A stretch of DNA of 64,000 bases from Tretioscincus oriximinensis. Taxonomy: Eukaryota > Chordata > Lepidosauria > Squamata > Gymnophthalmidae. The notes under the pieces were generated by a model, which was given only the letters and a program-made list of their open reading frames with translations, searched no databases and had not been told where the DNA came from. Below are positions 24,068-35,119 of the stretch, in pieces. The first letter of the stretch is position 1. The number at the start of each line of letters is the position of its first letter. The stretch covers positions 484,895 through 548,894 of the forward strand of contig JAJVDF010000593.1 of the NCBI GenBank assembly GCA_022410635.1, given 5' to 3'. Position numbers and translations under genes: made by a program.

Positions 24068-24310
24068 TAAGAACATAAGAGGAACCCTGCACACAGAGGC
24101 CCACNAATTGCACCTGAAGGATCTGAAACAGGAAAAGGCAAAATCTTCATCTGTTCCTAATCCCCTGCAAATGGTACATCAGGAATCCTGCCTTTGCTCC
24201 ATCCCAGAGGCAGTATCAAAATATCCATCTTAGTAGCTGTTTATATCCTTGGTATTCATGAACTTGTCTAATCCTCTCTTAAAGCTATCCAGGCTGCTAG
24301 CTACAATCAC
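24068..24310 (-). mobile_element. CR1-like LINE 3' end
   Basis: Inverted 3' terminus gaacataagaggaaccctgc, then ggcccacnaattgcacc, ctgcaaatggtac, gctccatcccagaggcag, and ctcttaaagctatccaggctgctagc (the F-K/S-L-D end of ORF2). Truncated at its 5' end by the next copy. Confidence 0.7.
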
Positions 24311-24314
24311 ATAA

Positions 24315-24482
24315 GAGTGTAAGAACATAAGAACATAAGAGGAGCTCCACCAAAAAGGGCCGCAGCCCATCTAGACCAACATTCTACCCCACACAGTGGC
24401 CCACCAATTGCACCTTGGCAGTCTGTAACAGAAGAAGGCAAAATCCTCACCTGTTCTCAATGCCCTGCAAATGGTATTTCAA
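24315..24482 (-). mobile_element. Second CR1-like LINE 3' end, adjacent in the same orientation
   Basis: The 3' terminus (gaacataagaacataagaggagc, with a duplicated gaacataa unit) follows directly after the previous copy. Internal blocks: agcccatctagacc, acagtggcccaccaattgcacc, cctcacctgttctc, ccctgcaaatggtatttca. Two independent insertions. Confidence 0.7.
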
Positions 24483-25384
24483 TAGTTATTAACGTTTATT
24501 TATATAGCTTAGTTGAATTGTCTGGCATCTGTGGCACAGTATCAAATCTTTTTGCTTTGATTCAGACAAGGCAGATCAAAGACTGATTTGGCACCATGCC
24601 AGGGGCTTCAAACACTGNAGAAAGTGGTATGCCCTGCAAACTGCACTTCTCAGTGTATTATAAATGTGAACAAATGAAAATTTGCTTTGATTTGGAAAAA
24701 AAANCCCATTAATTCAGCCTGAGCAAAGTGTTTAATCGAACAATAATCTATGTGCATTTGGAACGTGTTAGAAATCAGTTGAAGAACTGGTTGTTCTATT
24801 CTTTTCAGGCCACAAACACAGAACATAATTCTCATATAAATGAGGAATTGGTAATGAGTTTCCAGATATTTGAATAGACCACATCCAGGTCAAAATGTAA
24901 ATACCTTCAAATATAAAATATCTAAATAAATTCTCAAATATGAATGAATTTTGCACATTATATCTTAGGAGCCATCGAAGACCTTGAAGGTTTTGAAAGC
25001 TAAATTGGATGTATTCTATATCCAAGCAGGACTTCGTGTAAATTATGAAAACTGCCAAAATCCTACTCCTGAATGTTCCCCCAATACTACTGCAGAGTCA
25101 TAGAAAAACCTATGCAATAGTATAAACACAAAAAATGAAATTCCAAGATGTCTAATTTCCTAAGAATTGAAATAAGTCTGTCCAATTCAATTCTGGTTCC
25201 ATTTGGGTGAAAGCTTCAAAACAGATGGAAATTAGGGAGCATATTTCTTTAGAAAACCACTAACTCCTGCCCATAACATGGCACTTTCCCCAATGCATTT
25301 TACTCTTCAATATTTTTGAACGAGTGATTGTTGTCTGGGTGTCATTCTGGACTAGCACAGGCCCTAGTGTTGCCTTTGCCTGGA

Positions 25385-25502
25385 ATGGCATGTTGTGGAG
25401 AAAACAACAGAAAGCTATGTGCACCACCCTATGGTTGGCCGCCCTGAGACCTTCGGGTATAGGGCGGGATATAAATACAAATAATAATAAATAAATAATA
25501 GC
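25385..25502 (+). mobile_element. SINE/L2 shared 3' tail
   Basis: acaacagaaagctatgtgcaccaccctatgg, then ccgccctgagaccttcggg, tatagggcgggatataaatac and (AATA)n. The first part matches family E rather than L2, so this is a 5'-truncated SINE. Confidence 0.65.
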
Positions 25503-25509
25503 CAGCAGG

Positions 25510-27570
25510 TCCCTTAGACCCTTTCTGAAACAGAATTAAGGCTTAATGCATTTTGAGCCTTAGAATTATATGTTTCAGTCTGATACAAAACCTTATAATN
25601 TCCTGGCATTTTTAAAAAGATCTTTTGATTAAACATGACCACAATTATTGACAACAATTGACTAATAATGAGTCATTTGTCAACTCAGACATCCTTGTAA
25701 CAAATGTTCCATAATCATTGGAAAAGCGCCATGAACATTCTAGCCATGGAAGCGAATCTATCACAGATATAATAACAAGGTAAAGACAGAGCTGTCCATG
25801 GGTCAAGACCAGTTTCCTTCCTGATTATTACATTAACACGTTCATGCAGTCTTCTTGGCAAGGATTGCTTCTGCAAGGGACGTAACAGGGATTGAAACCA
25901 AAATTTTCCACAAGCAAAGCAAGATGATCAAGCACTAAATTTCAATAATACATCGCAATTAAAAACAAACCCTGGAAGTAGAAAGGGGCTTCAACCAGGT
26001 GGAAAGAGGAAGTGACACACAGATTTGTAGCATAATCTCTTTTCCTCCATATGGGAAGGGGGAGAAAAAAATCAGGCATTGTTTCTGTGCCAAATCAAGT
26101 TGTCGGGGCTTCGGATTTCAGCACTTCATGTGCTGCATAGCACTTTGTAAAAACATGGCAATGGCAGATCACAACTTTTTGTGAAAAGAAAAAGGCAGAG
26201 AGAAGGCAAGGAGAATCTGAAGTTATAGTAGCATTTGTAGTAGATAAGTATAAGGAGTCTTAAGGTCTTTCTGATCTGAGCCTTCTGATCCACAAGAATG
26301 GCTCATTCACACTGCAAGNCCAGCCTGCTGATAGAACATTACATCTCCATCAGACAAGGTATTGGACTGGACTATGTCATGGAAATGGACTGCAGATCAC
26401 TCCAGTTGTGGACCACTTTTCCAAGTAGTTCATGTAGCATTCCAGGCCAGTACACTGAATCAGCAATTCAAGTACCAATGGCAAACAACAGAGTGGACTG
26501 GTATATCAATGGGCACCAAGAAGGAACACTGGATATGAGTTATTTCTCAATCCTATCAGCCCAATAATTAATTTCCACATCTACCAGTAGTTGATCCTTT
26601 ATCTGATACCAGTATCAGCACTTCTGTTACCAAAGTGGTTTAGGACCCCACGTCTTGTGTCAAATATAAAAACCCTATCACAAACACAAATTCTAAATGT
26701 AATGGCAGGACTTTCCCCCAAGGGCAAACTTGTATTTCCATGCCAGATCCTACCATAAAGAGAAGTCACATTCAGATCCCTTATCTATACATGCAACGGG
26801 ATTCTTAATGGCTCTATCCAAATAGTTCTCACAACAACAAAAAAATAATAATCACAACTGACATAATTAAGGTTGTTTATTCTGACAAAGGCAGTGAATG
26901 GCAAATTTATGGCATGTTTAAAGAACTACCATATATCCTTACCATTAATAAAATGTAATTTATAGCTTAAACTTGAGCATGATTAGCTGTGTTCCCCTTG
27001 AACGTATTCCCTTGAAAGCCAATCAAGGGCAACAGGTGGTATACTCGGGAGGGAGCATTCAGCCAAGCCCAGCCAGACAAAATGGAAGCAACACCAGATG
27101 TATAGAGCACAACAACGATGCTGGAGCAATTTTGCACCCATATCCATTTCAGCCACACGCTTCCTTTGCATGGGTAGGTGGGAGGGGAGTAACTACCCTA
27201 CAAACCTTTCATTTCTATCTGAAAAAAGTAAAAAATCACTCTACTAACTTGCTTGTTGTTTCTCCATGCGGTAGATGGCAGCTTGGGTCAATAATTTTAG
27301 GATTTTCCACGCCATTGCCAGCTTTCTCCTGCTGCAGAGTAGGTTTCACTCCACTGCTCCACANCAGGAGGGAGCTGCAAATGGCACAACCAAAGCTAAA
27401 GGACACTAACCCAAAAAACTGACCCAGACACAAGTATTATGTTGTGGAACAAGTACCAGTGGGCAGGCTGCTGGGGAGCTCATCATCAATCACAAACTTT
27501 CTGTGCCCGTGCACGAAACTGTTTGGATCAGCAACCTTGAACTTGCCCATGATGTTTCTGGGGCAGCTTG
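25510..27570. other. Intron 2 sequence, no feature recognised
   Basis: Unique-looking. The 149-codon ORF at 26973-27422 overlaps three minus-strand ORFs and has no recognisable domain. Confidence 0.5.
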
Positions 27571-27579
27571 AGAGCAAAC

Positions 27580-28115
27580 CAAGGAGGGGAAAGAAAAAGA
27601 GATAAGTTAGGAGGTGAGGAAAGGAAAAAAGAATGCAAAGAAGATAGAAAGGAGGGAGGGAGGAAAGGAAGATGTAGGTAGGAGAATTGGGTGGTAGAGA
27701 AATACAAAGAAAAAGAAGCAGAAGGAAAGAAAGAAAAAAGAGGAAGGAAGGAGGAAATACAGAATGTTAACATAGAGATTGTATTTTATATTGTAGATAC
27801 CATATGTATTTTTAGTATTGTCTTTTTTACCATATTTTTATGCTTTTTACAGCACTAAGTACAAGGTTAGTGTTCTAACGATAACAATAACGACAATAGT
27901 AATAATAATAACAACAACCACAACGTACTTTCGTGTATGGGGCGGGGTATAAATGTAACCCCCAACACACACACCCCAATAAAATAGCAGCAATATCTCA
28001 GAAAACCTACAGTCCGTTACAAAGATGGGGCTGGAGGTGGAAAAGAAAAGAGGAAAGGAGGGAGGGAAGGAGGGAGGGGAAGATAGAGAAAAAAAGAGAG
28101 AAACAACCAAGACAC
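27580..28115. repeat. Purine-rich tracts with an AT/AC microsatellite
   Basis: GA-rich runs at 27580-27755 and 28035-28110 (aggaagg, gggagggaagg units) flank an AT-rich part with ataata/acaaca repeats near 27880-27925. Low-complexity; the phenylalanine/serine-rich minus-strand ORFs are artefacts. Confidence 0.75.
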
Positions 28116-28119
28116 ATCT

Positions 28120-30029
28120 TTTCTCTTGTGGAGTGGATATAGAGAGTTCTCTATAAGGATAGTGGCTCCCCTTAACCCTGGCTGGGATCAAAGGAGGAGG
28201 AGTCAAATATTGTAAAGGCAGCACAGAGTATGTGGAGGGAGGGACAGAATGGGAAAAAATCTATAGCTCATTGCCTACAAAACAGCAACAGGTCTTTCTC
28301 CTAGTTTATCATAAATAGCTACAAGGTAATTTATCTAAATGCTGATTTTAAGGTTCTCTAATACATTAGCATAGAAAATTTCATTAAGTCAAATTATTAT
28401 GCAAACCTCTCTATCAGATACAGTTTTAGTATGTTTTTTTCAGATGGGTTTAGTGCAAATATCTTACATAGCTGATAAAATAATAAAGCCAGACAGTATT
28501 TTAGAAAAATGCATTCCTTTCAACTTTTTTGAAATTAAAAATTTAATGAGTTTCCATTGCTCCTTTATTTACAAAGAAACAATAAAAAAATTATGTTTAA
28601 TTCCATTATTATATTAAAATATCTTGATTTACCAGAGTCCCAGATTTTTTTAACAAAAAGTAAAGAAAATGCAAAATCTAAAGATGAATCATTTTTATTA
28701 TTAGGGAAAAGATATTTGGAATCAGTCTACTGCCGACAGCAAGTTCACATAACATCAGGCCAGATGCTATATATTATTTCATTGAATTTGTGGTCTTTTA
28801 AAGCCATGTAAAAGTAATAAAAGCAAATGTCTCCCTAAGATTTCCCATGAAANTCATCTGAACATCCATAAACAAGTATTCCGTATCAGGTATTCACTTC
28901 ATTGGGCAAAGACTAATTATTAGTTTTCAGAACAAGTAATCAAACAGATCAAAAGACAAAGTTTTTCCTTACTAAAGCAACAAAGCATTTTCTCAAAAGC
29001 AAATGAAAAACACCCCAAAACAAAAAGGGCTATTATAGCAAACAAAGTGCTATTAAACCCCTTATAGTTCCTTATAACAGGTCAGATTTCCAACCTGAAA
29101 TCATGGTGACTGAACTAAGGATTTAGCTACAAATCTCCCAGTGACTTAAATGCAGGGCTCAGTGGCTGCTAACAAATTCAAAGGATTAAAAATCGAACTA
29201 TATACTCATTTCTGAAAGCAGAAAGCCTGTAGAGGAGTTGGCCACAATCCAGAGGTGTGCATGTGCCAGATCAACATTCAGAGGCTTTTTCCCTTTTCTG
29301 CCCATCCTTGTGCCAAACTCCCACACCATTTTGAATCGTCTACCAAGTTTTCAAAGTAGGTTGACAGTTCTGCTGTGTGAGTGGGTGGAGAAGAACGGGA
29401 TGGGATGCAGGGATCCCTGGAATTTAAATGCCCTGAGAAAAACTGATTTGAACAGAGAACTAGTTGTGTTGCATGCAGAATTCTTATAAAAAGACAAAGA
29501 TGCTAACGGATCTGTATTTACTTGCAACAGACATATGGATGGGGCCCCTGGGCAACTTCCTGTTAGCAGAAGGTATTTCCATGGACAGGACTCAGCACAG
29601 GCTGGCTTTTTCCACTTCCAGGAATTGCTGCAGTGCAGGCTGGGAGCTGTAGTCTGAAGGCAGGAGCCCATACAAGCTTGGCTGAAGACACTTTCTGTGG
29701 TTCGGACTACATTTCCCACCAGGCTAACACAACAGCTTGTTTTACTTTCTTCACATTTGGATGCTACTACTACTTCTACAATGAAAAGCCCTTTTCATCA
29801 TGAAAAACAGCATACAAAAGCANGCAGAAAAACAACTGATACCTATAAAACCAGAAATGAAAATTCTGCCTGAAGATGAGAAACAGAAAGANAGTCATTT
29901 GTCACTGGTGACAACTTACATCTGGTCTATGTATGACTGCTTTCCCATTATAAGTTTTAAATCCCTTTTTTTAAAAAAAAGCAAGGCAACACGTTCGTAA
30001 GTATGACCCCATTTACATTCAAATCTTCC
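28120..30029. other. Intron 2 sequence, no feature recognised
   Basis: AT-rich, with no clear repeat. The ORFs at 29238-29489 (plus) and 29351-29719 (minus) are mutually overlapping and without recognisable domains. Confidence 0.45.
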
Positions 30030-30584
30030 TCGCAGTTCCCTCTGTCCTCGACACATCCTGGAAATTCTCNTGACATCACAAGCCTCAGAAATCATTGCTG
30101 TGCTTGCTTAACTACAAGCCCCAGCATTCTTTAGGAGCTTGCATACAATTCCCAGGCAATCTATACTAAGTAATAGGCTGACCAGATGACGCCCTTTTGT
30201 GGGGTGTGTGAAAACCCTNTTTTACGGTGCCTCCTGTTTTTTCCTGAGGGGGAAAAAAANTTTTAAAAGAATTTTTTCCCTGAAAAAAAATATTTTTTTG
30301 AAAAGATTTTTCCTCAGCAAAACNCGTGAGGCACTCCAACCCCCCCCCCCNAAAAGGGGTCATCTGGTCAGACTACTAGGTAAGAGCCAATGAGCGTTTT
30401 ACAATTTGCNTACCGAAGCTCTGAGGAAGCTTTTCTTTCGGACTTTACAAAATGGAGGCTGCTAAATCAGTTATTATGCAGGGGCTATTTACTCTGCAGT
30501 AATGACCTTTAGAATGCTGGACCTGAGTGGTTCGGTGGAGCAGATAGGTAAAATCACCTCCAAGGCACAGGAAAACATGGAGAT
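30030..30584 (+). repeat. Unclassified dispersed repeat, family B, copy 3, split by a MITE
   Basis: Left part 30030-30173 (actacaagccccagcattct, cttgcatacaattcccagg) and right part 30376-30584 (aagagccaatgagcgttttac, ggactttacaaaatggaggctgc) are continuous in other copies. Here the family C MITE interrupts them. Confidence 0.6.
30174..30375. mobile_element. Hairpin MITE, hAT-like, family C, copy 2
   Basis: TAGGCTGACCAGATGACGCC at the left, ggggtcatctggtcagacta at the right; flanks CTAAGTAA (30166-30173) and CTAGGTAA (30376-30383), 7 of 8 identical. C- and A-runs and several N bases in the interior. Inserted in family B. Confidence 0.8.
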
Positions 30585-31470
30585 TTGGCCTATATCTATA
30601 CATTTGAAGCCACCTTGATTTGTGGTATAAACGGGGAAAAGAAATTGATTAAAGAAATTTATATTATATTACGCAATGATAAATATGAAAATAGCACAAA
30701 ACTGCAGGAATATTGGGGAAATGAATTACCGAATATGAATGACAGATGGGAGGACTGGTATAATAGATTTCAAACATATAAGGATGTAAGAATAAGAGAA
30801 ACAGAAATAAAAAGAATTACGAAATGGTATAGGACACCATGCCAACTGGCTCACATTGGTGGGGCATCACCACTTTGTTGGCATGGGTGTCGAGATAGAG
30901 GTACATATATACACATGTGGGCTGCTTGTCNGGCCATAAAACAATTTCGACTACTCATTACCAGACAAATACAAGTTATTACGAATGGCAACTTTGTAGA
31001 TTCGGATGACTGGTGGATGTTTGGTTTTCATGATAATTCTAAATTACAGGCGGAAGACAACGTTATTATACAGTATGCAATGTTAGCAGGCCACCTAGTT
31101 ATTGCTAGAGGATGGAGAGATCAAAATAAATGGACTCTAGAATTATGGTGGAGTTATATCACAGAGTTCTTCTTATTTGATGTATTACGGGAGAAAAGAC
31201 TTCAAGCTATTGGAATAAATCAAAANCCACACTGGGCTGTTAAATGGCAAAAGCTTACTGCCTTTGCAGCCTCTGACNATGCGCACTGGTTACTAAAAGA
31301 GACTTTCCATACTATCCTGGGACAAAGATTGATATCTTGATTATTAACTCGGTTTCGGTTAAAGGGTGGTGGGAGGGAGATAGATGTTCTATATGTTTAT
31401 TAGTATTGTTNTTTCTTATTTGTGTTTTATGTTTTGTCTTGTCATTAATAAATAAATAAATAAAAAAAGA
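30585..31470 (+). mobile_element. L1 LINE, 5'-truncated 3' end of ORF2
   Basis: A 251-codon frame (30585-31340), open apart from N codons, carries the C-terminal L1 ORF2 pattern: KWYRTPCQLAHIG, PLCWHGCRDRGTYIHMWAAC, then a tryptophan-rich helix segment and the end LGQRLIS. A GT-rich 3' UTR and an (AATA)n tail follow. No reverse-transcriptase core remains, so it cannot move. The open frame suggests a fairly recent insertion. It is antisense to ZNF521 and ends 189 bp from the exon 2 donor. Confidence 0.85.
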
Positions 31471-31658
31471 TGCCCCAAAATGTGAAGAAACATTTTCCAA
31501 ATATTTGAATTATGGTAGCAGCGTTAGGTGTATCAGGCGCAATTATGCTAGAGAATATGTGCAATTTTGCAACCACCATCCATTAGCCACATATGTTCCG
31601 ATCATGTACAGGTTACCCATTTTTTACATGCAAAACAAAAGCAGGAATTTAGCATTAC

Positions 31659-31715
31659 CTGTCTGTAGAGATGACGGCCCCTCATTAGTCTGGTCTTCCG
31701 ATTCATTTTCTTCTA
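31659..31715 (-). CDS. ZNF521: ZNF521 coding exon 2, 57-nt in-frame exon (probable cassette)
   Basis: On the minus strand a pyrimidine-rich tract ending TTTGACAG is followed by 57 bases and the donor ACAG|GTAATG. The exon opens with TA, completing a Val codon with the last G of exon 1, and ends with a single G, so it is phase 1 at both ends and can be included or skipped without a frame change. It encodes VEENESEDQTNEGPSSLQT, an acidic serine-rich linker of residues 14-32 with no zinc finger. Canonical human ZNF521, as I remember it, joins RSLK directly to DPNCKLED with no such segment, while the paralogue ZNF423 continues its N-terminus with VEEGEASDF. The match in reading phase and the shared VEE start support a real, possibly ancestral exon. 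Expression is not shown by the sequence. Confidence 0.78.
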
Positions 31716-31749
31716 CTGTCAAAGAAATACAAACAACAAAAAATAAGTT

Positions 31750-32680
31750 ATTATTTTAAGATTCCATATATATGTTTCATTACTTTTCATGCTTAAGGCC
31801 AATAACATTTCTACTATGCAGTGAAGTAAATGTTGGCCTATATGAAACTTTTTAAAAAAACTCTGCCTATCTAAAAGACTTTCAAAATTGAAATAAAAAA
31901 TCTACCACAGGTTTTTTTCCTTTTAACATTCTCTGTGCTATGTAAAACACAGATAGTTGTCATTCCAACAGGCCTTTCTATTTGCCTGCACTATTGACTC
32001 GACGATATCAGAGATAATCACAAATTGCAATAGAATCAAGGTCAGAAAAAACTGCAAGTTAGGTAATGTGACAATGAAGGAAAGAGGCAGAATTCCAACA
32101 CATTTTTCCTTCAAGACCTTCCTTCTTTTTGAACTTTTCTAATAACTCCAAGTCATTAATAATGAATTGATAGAAGAAATAGTGATTTCTCTCTATCCAA
32201 AACGTATGTGTGAACAGTTTTACATTTATTGGAGTTCCTGGGGTTTGAAGTAAAGATTATTGCAGAAACAATTTCTTAGGAAAACGAAAATAAAAATACA
32301 AGCCACAGCTTACACAGATGCTAAAGTTTCATAGACTGGAGGGGATACCCAGTAGANAGTTAATGAATTAAGTTGGCCTGCCCTATACCCTTGACGGAAG
32401 AATGGTAATTCCTTCTATCTGGGATGGTCGTCCTCTTCCACCAAGCATGCAGCATCGGGAGGGACACACATGGAGCGGTGAAGGGAAGAAGAGGACACTT
32501 GCCTAGCCAGCCAGATCAGCCAAATCAACCCTGGCGATCATTGGGGTGACACATATCGCAGCCAGATCGCCCTCACATCCTGTCTGTTCTATACTAAAAC
32601 AACTTTTTTTCCAATTTAAACCAAATTTTCAGCAGAAGCATTATATATTATATACAACTCTATGCTGCAGATTTTTATGC
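31750..32680. other. Intron 1 sequence next to exon 2, no feature recognised
   Basis: AT-rich and unique-looking, apart from a GC-richer stretch at 32370-32580 that I could not assign. It separates exon 2 from the GC-rich foldback. Confidence 0.45.
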
Positions 32681-32686
32681 TGCACT

Positions 32687-33238
32687 TAGGGTTGCCATAT
32701 TCTGGCAACCCAAAACCNGGACGGGGGTGGGGTCGGGTGCGCGCGCGCGCATGCGCACACACGGACGCTTGCAGCGAGACAGGCAAACCTGCCTGTCTCA
32801 CCACAAGCGTCCGTGCGCGTGCGCACGCGCACATGCGCACCTGCTCTTTTGTCGGAGGCGGGGTTTTCGCCCTGCTCTGGCAAGCGGGCCGCCACCTNGC
32901 CTGCAGCAGCGGAGCAAAAACGACTGCGTTTGTGACAGGAGAACAGAGCTGCCCTNCTGTCACAAACCCAGGCGTTTCTCCTCTGCTAGAGGCGAGTTGG
33001 CTTTGCCTGAGAGCAGGGCGAAACCCCGCCTCCAGCCAAGGAGCAGCGACGGCGCGCTCCGAGGGTCCTCCCAGGACCCCGGAAAGCGTGCCGCGCGCTG
33101 CAGCCGTCAGCTCTGACGGCTGCTTTTCCTTTAAAATCCCGCCTTTTTCTATTCCCCGACGCAGCATCGGGGAATGTAAAAAGCCGGGATTTTGCCTTAA
33201 AACCCGGAGGGGACTATATTTTAGTCCCCAAAACCCTA
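32687..33238. mobile_element. CpG-rich multi-hairpin hAT-like foldback element
   Basis: The ends are TAGGGTTGCC and, inverted, TAGGGTTTTG, with a perfect 8-bp duplication GCTGCACT at 32679-32686 and 33239-33246. Inside are nested inverted repeats: cggacgcttg/caagcgtccg around gacaggc/gcctgtc; ggcggggttttcgccctgctct (near 32857) with its complement near 33013; tttgtgacag/ctgtcacaaa; cagccgtcag/ctgacggctg; and ttccccga/tcgggga. Very rich in CG and GC dinucleotides within an AT-rich intron. Both strands show 129-209 codon ORFs, which are by-products of the palindromes. Confidence 0.8.
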
Positions 33239-33474
33239 GCTGCACTGCAATTTTATGTGATATAAAAATATAGAAATAGCTAAAGACAGAAAGAGTGATA
33301 TAAAAAATATAGAAATAGCTAAAGAAAGCAAGATAAGAAAGGAGGGAGAGGTAGAATATGCTAATGCTAAGAACATAAGCTACTGAATCATTCTAGACTT
33401 AAAGAACGAATCAAGCCACAAAACTCTCCTAGTTTCAACAAGTAATATTTCATAATTGTATTTCATATCAACCT

Positions 33475-34000
33475 GCCTGTGCCCTAAGACCTTAAAAAGA
33501 GGCTCTCTTTTCTGTGCCACCATTCTCAGTAGCAAAGAGAGTGGGAACCGGGGTCAGGGCCTTCTCACTGGCAGCCCCTAGACTAAGGAACAGTCTCCCC
33601 CTGGGGGTGTATCAATCACCATCATTGTGTTCATTCAGGAAATCACTAAAGATGCACTTCTTTAACCTGGCCTTTGGCTGAAAAACAGTGTTCTTCCTTA
33701 CTGTACCATACTAGGCTGACCAGATGACCCCTTTTTTGGGGGGAGGAAACCTGGTTTTGGGGTGCCTCCCAGGTTTTGCTGAGGAAAAAAAAACTTTTTT
33801 CCAAAAAAATCTTTTTTGAAAACAAGTTTCCTCAGCAAAAACCGGGAGGCACCCCAAAACTGGGTTTCCACACTCTCCCCCAAAAGGGATCTATACCATA
33901 CTGTTGTTTTTTAACATGCTAATTCCTTTTTTGTTGTTATTCTTAACTGCCCTGAGATCTTCGAGTATAGGGCAATAAAGAAATGCAAATAAATGAATGT
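33475..34000 (+). mobile_element. L2-like LINE 3' end, split by a MITE
   Basis: 33475-33711 retains the end of an ORF (gccttctcactggcagccccta, ggaacagtctccccctggg, atgcacttctttaacctggcctttggct). 33902-34000 carries the 3' UTR (aactgccctgagatcttcgag, tatagggcaataaagaaatgc). The family C MITE sits between. Confidence 0.65.
33712..33893. mobile_element. Hairpin MITE, hAT-like, family C, copy 3
   Basis: Left end TAGGCTGACCAGATGACCCC; long arms ggttttggggtgcctccc / gggaggcaccccaaaac. The right terminal inverted repeat is partly deleted (ccaaaagggatcta), yet the 8-bp duplication TACCATAC is perfect (33704-33711 and 33894-33901). A- and T-rich centre. Confidence 0.82.
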
Positions 34001-34244
34001 ATAAAAGTGCAAGGAGCACCTCAATCCACTTGCACCCACGCTTTCCCAGCTCCATGAAAAGAATTTTATAGCGTCACTGGTTGGAATTCAACTAAAAACA
34101 AGCTAACATTTTATTTTACAAGCATGCTAACTGAGTTGCTACTCCAAAAAAAAGATTAAATAAACTAACAATAGTCCAAAATAGTCACACTGGCCTAGAA
34201 CAGAAAACACTCAGTGTCGAATTAGGAGCAACTTAACTCTCTTG

Positions 34245-34480
34245 GTTTTTAAAGNAAATAATGGAACGGCTATGATAGAGCAAACTGCATGGAAACCAAA
34301 GGATCGCCAGTTTCATCCCCACTTTATCAGTACCTCTGGGCAATGGTACACCATTTCTGTATCCCTGCCAAGGAAATTGCTTAGCGGTGCCTATTGTATG
34401 GAGGAATCGCATGCAGTAGATCAGTGCTAACTCGGTGATATCCAACAACGAGAATGTATGACATCATCTTTTAAAACGGG
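34245..34480 (+). mobile_element. tRNA-derived SINE, diverged
   Basis: Body resembles the SINE at 21448-21650: cctctgggcaatggtacaccatttctg, atccctgccaaggaaattgc. The B-box region gccagtttcatcccc is degenerate. Confidence 0.45.
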
Positions 34481-34514
34481 AGATTTCACCTGGCAAATTT
34501 TACTAGGAAAGCTG

Positions 34515-34716
34515 TTTAAAGGTACCCGGTGCCCAAAGACCTAAGAGGAAAACAATTCCACTTAGGTTATGAATTGAGGTTGTCCTCCCATCTCTCTGCA
34601 TCACAAGTTTTAACATGTTCATTTGGCTTTAATATATTGACTTTTTATTGTTAACTACCCTGAGACCTGCGGGTATAGGGCAGTACAGAAATAAAAATAA
34701 ATAAATAAAATAAAGT
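34515..34716 (+). mobile_element. L2-like LINE 3' UTR
   Basis: Ends with ttgttaactaccctgagacc, gcgggtatagggcagtacag and (AATA)n, the same tail as at 34.0 and 51.2 kb. Confidence 0.6.
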
Positions 34717-34894
34717 TCTCTAATACTTCCAAAACCAAGGTTATTCTAATCCTAAAAAATATATCGAGAAAAGATAGGTGCATGAAAAGTTCCTAGTTTC
34801 AGTTTTGGGAAGATCTCTGTATATTACTGATTCGTTTGACAGCAGCTGTAAATGAGTGCAGACAATACCCGAACAAGTGGTATTTACGATCCCC

Positions 34895-35116
34895 CAGGGC
34901 TTTTTTTGTGACGGAACGCGCCGGAACGCAGTTCCAGCACCTTTTATTTAGGCGGGGGAGAGGGGGAGGGGAGCGGGGTGCACGGGCTGGCAGCGGCATG
35001 GGGGCGCGGGAATGAGTGGAGGCGGCCGCCTCCGCTCCCCCGACCCCCCCCCCCGACCCCCCCACCTAAATAAAAGGTGCCGGTACTGGTGCGTTAGGAA
35101 TTTTTTTTAAAAAAAG
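34895..35116. mobile_element. hAT-like foldback MITE with GC-rich centre
   Basis: Starts CAGGGCTTTTTTTG, a terminus I associate with squamate hAT-like MITEs. Arms cgcagttccagcaccttttatttagg (left) and, inverted, cgcaccagtaccggcaccttttatttagg (right) enclose a GC-rich centre with C-runs. The right end is A/T-rich and its terminal repeat is degraded, so no clear target duplication is seen. Confidence 0.55.
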
Positions 35117-35119
35117 ATA

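Larger units (their letters stand above)
15362..31658 (-). other. ZNF521: ZNF521 intron 2
   Basis: About 16.3 kb from the donor of exon 2 to the acceptor of exon 3. It holds an antisense L1 3' end that stops about 190 bp from the exon 2 donor, adjacent CR1 3' ends, a Penelope-like copy, a tRNA-derived SINE and two inverted-repeat structures. If exon 2 is skipped, introns 1 and 2 form one intron of about 48 kb. Confidence 0.85.

Noticed and set aside
26973..27422. 149-codon plus-strand ORF
   Set aside because: Overlaps three minus-strand ORFs, has an N codon and no recognisable domain.
27847..28224. 125-codon minus-strand ORF rich in Ser, Pro, Phe and Val
   Set aside because: It reads across GA-rich low-complexity and microsatellite sequence.
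32616..33273. Overlapping ORFs of 129-209 codons on both strands
   Set aside because: They coincide with the palindromic CpG-rich hAT foldback, whose GC composition removes stop codons on both strands. No domains or splice context.
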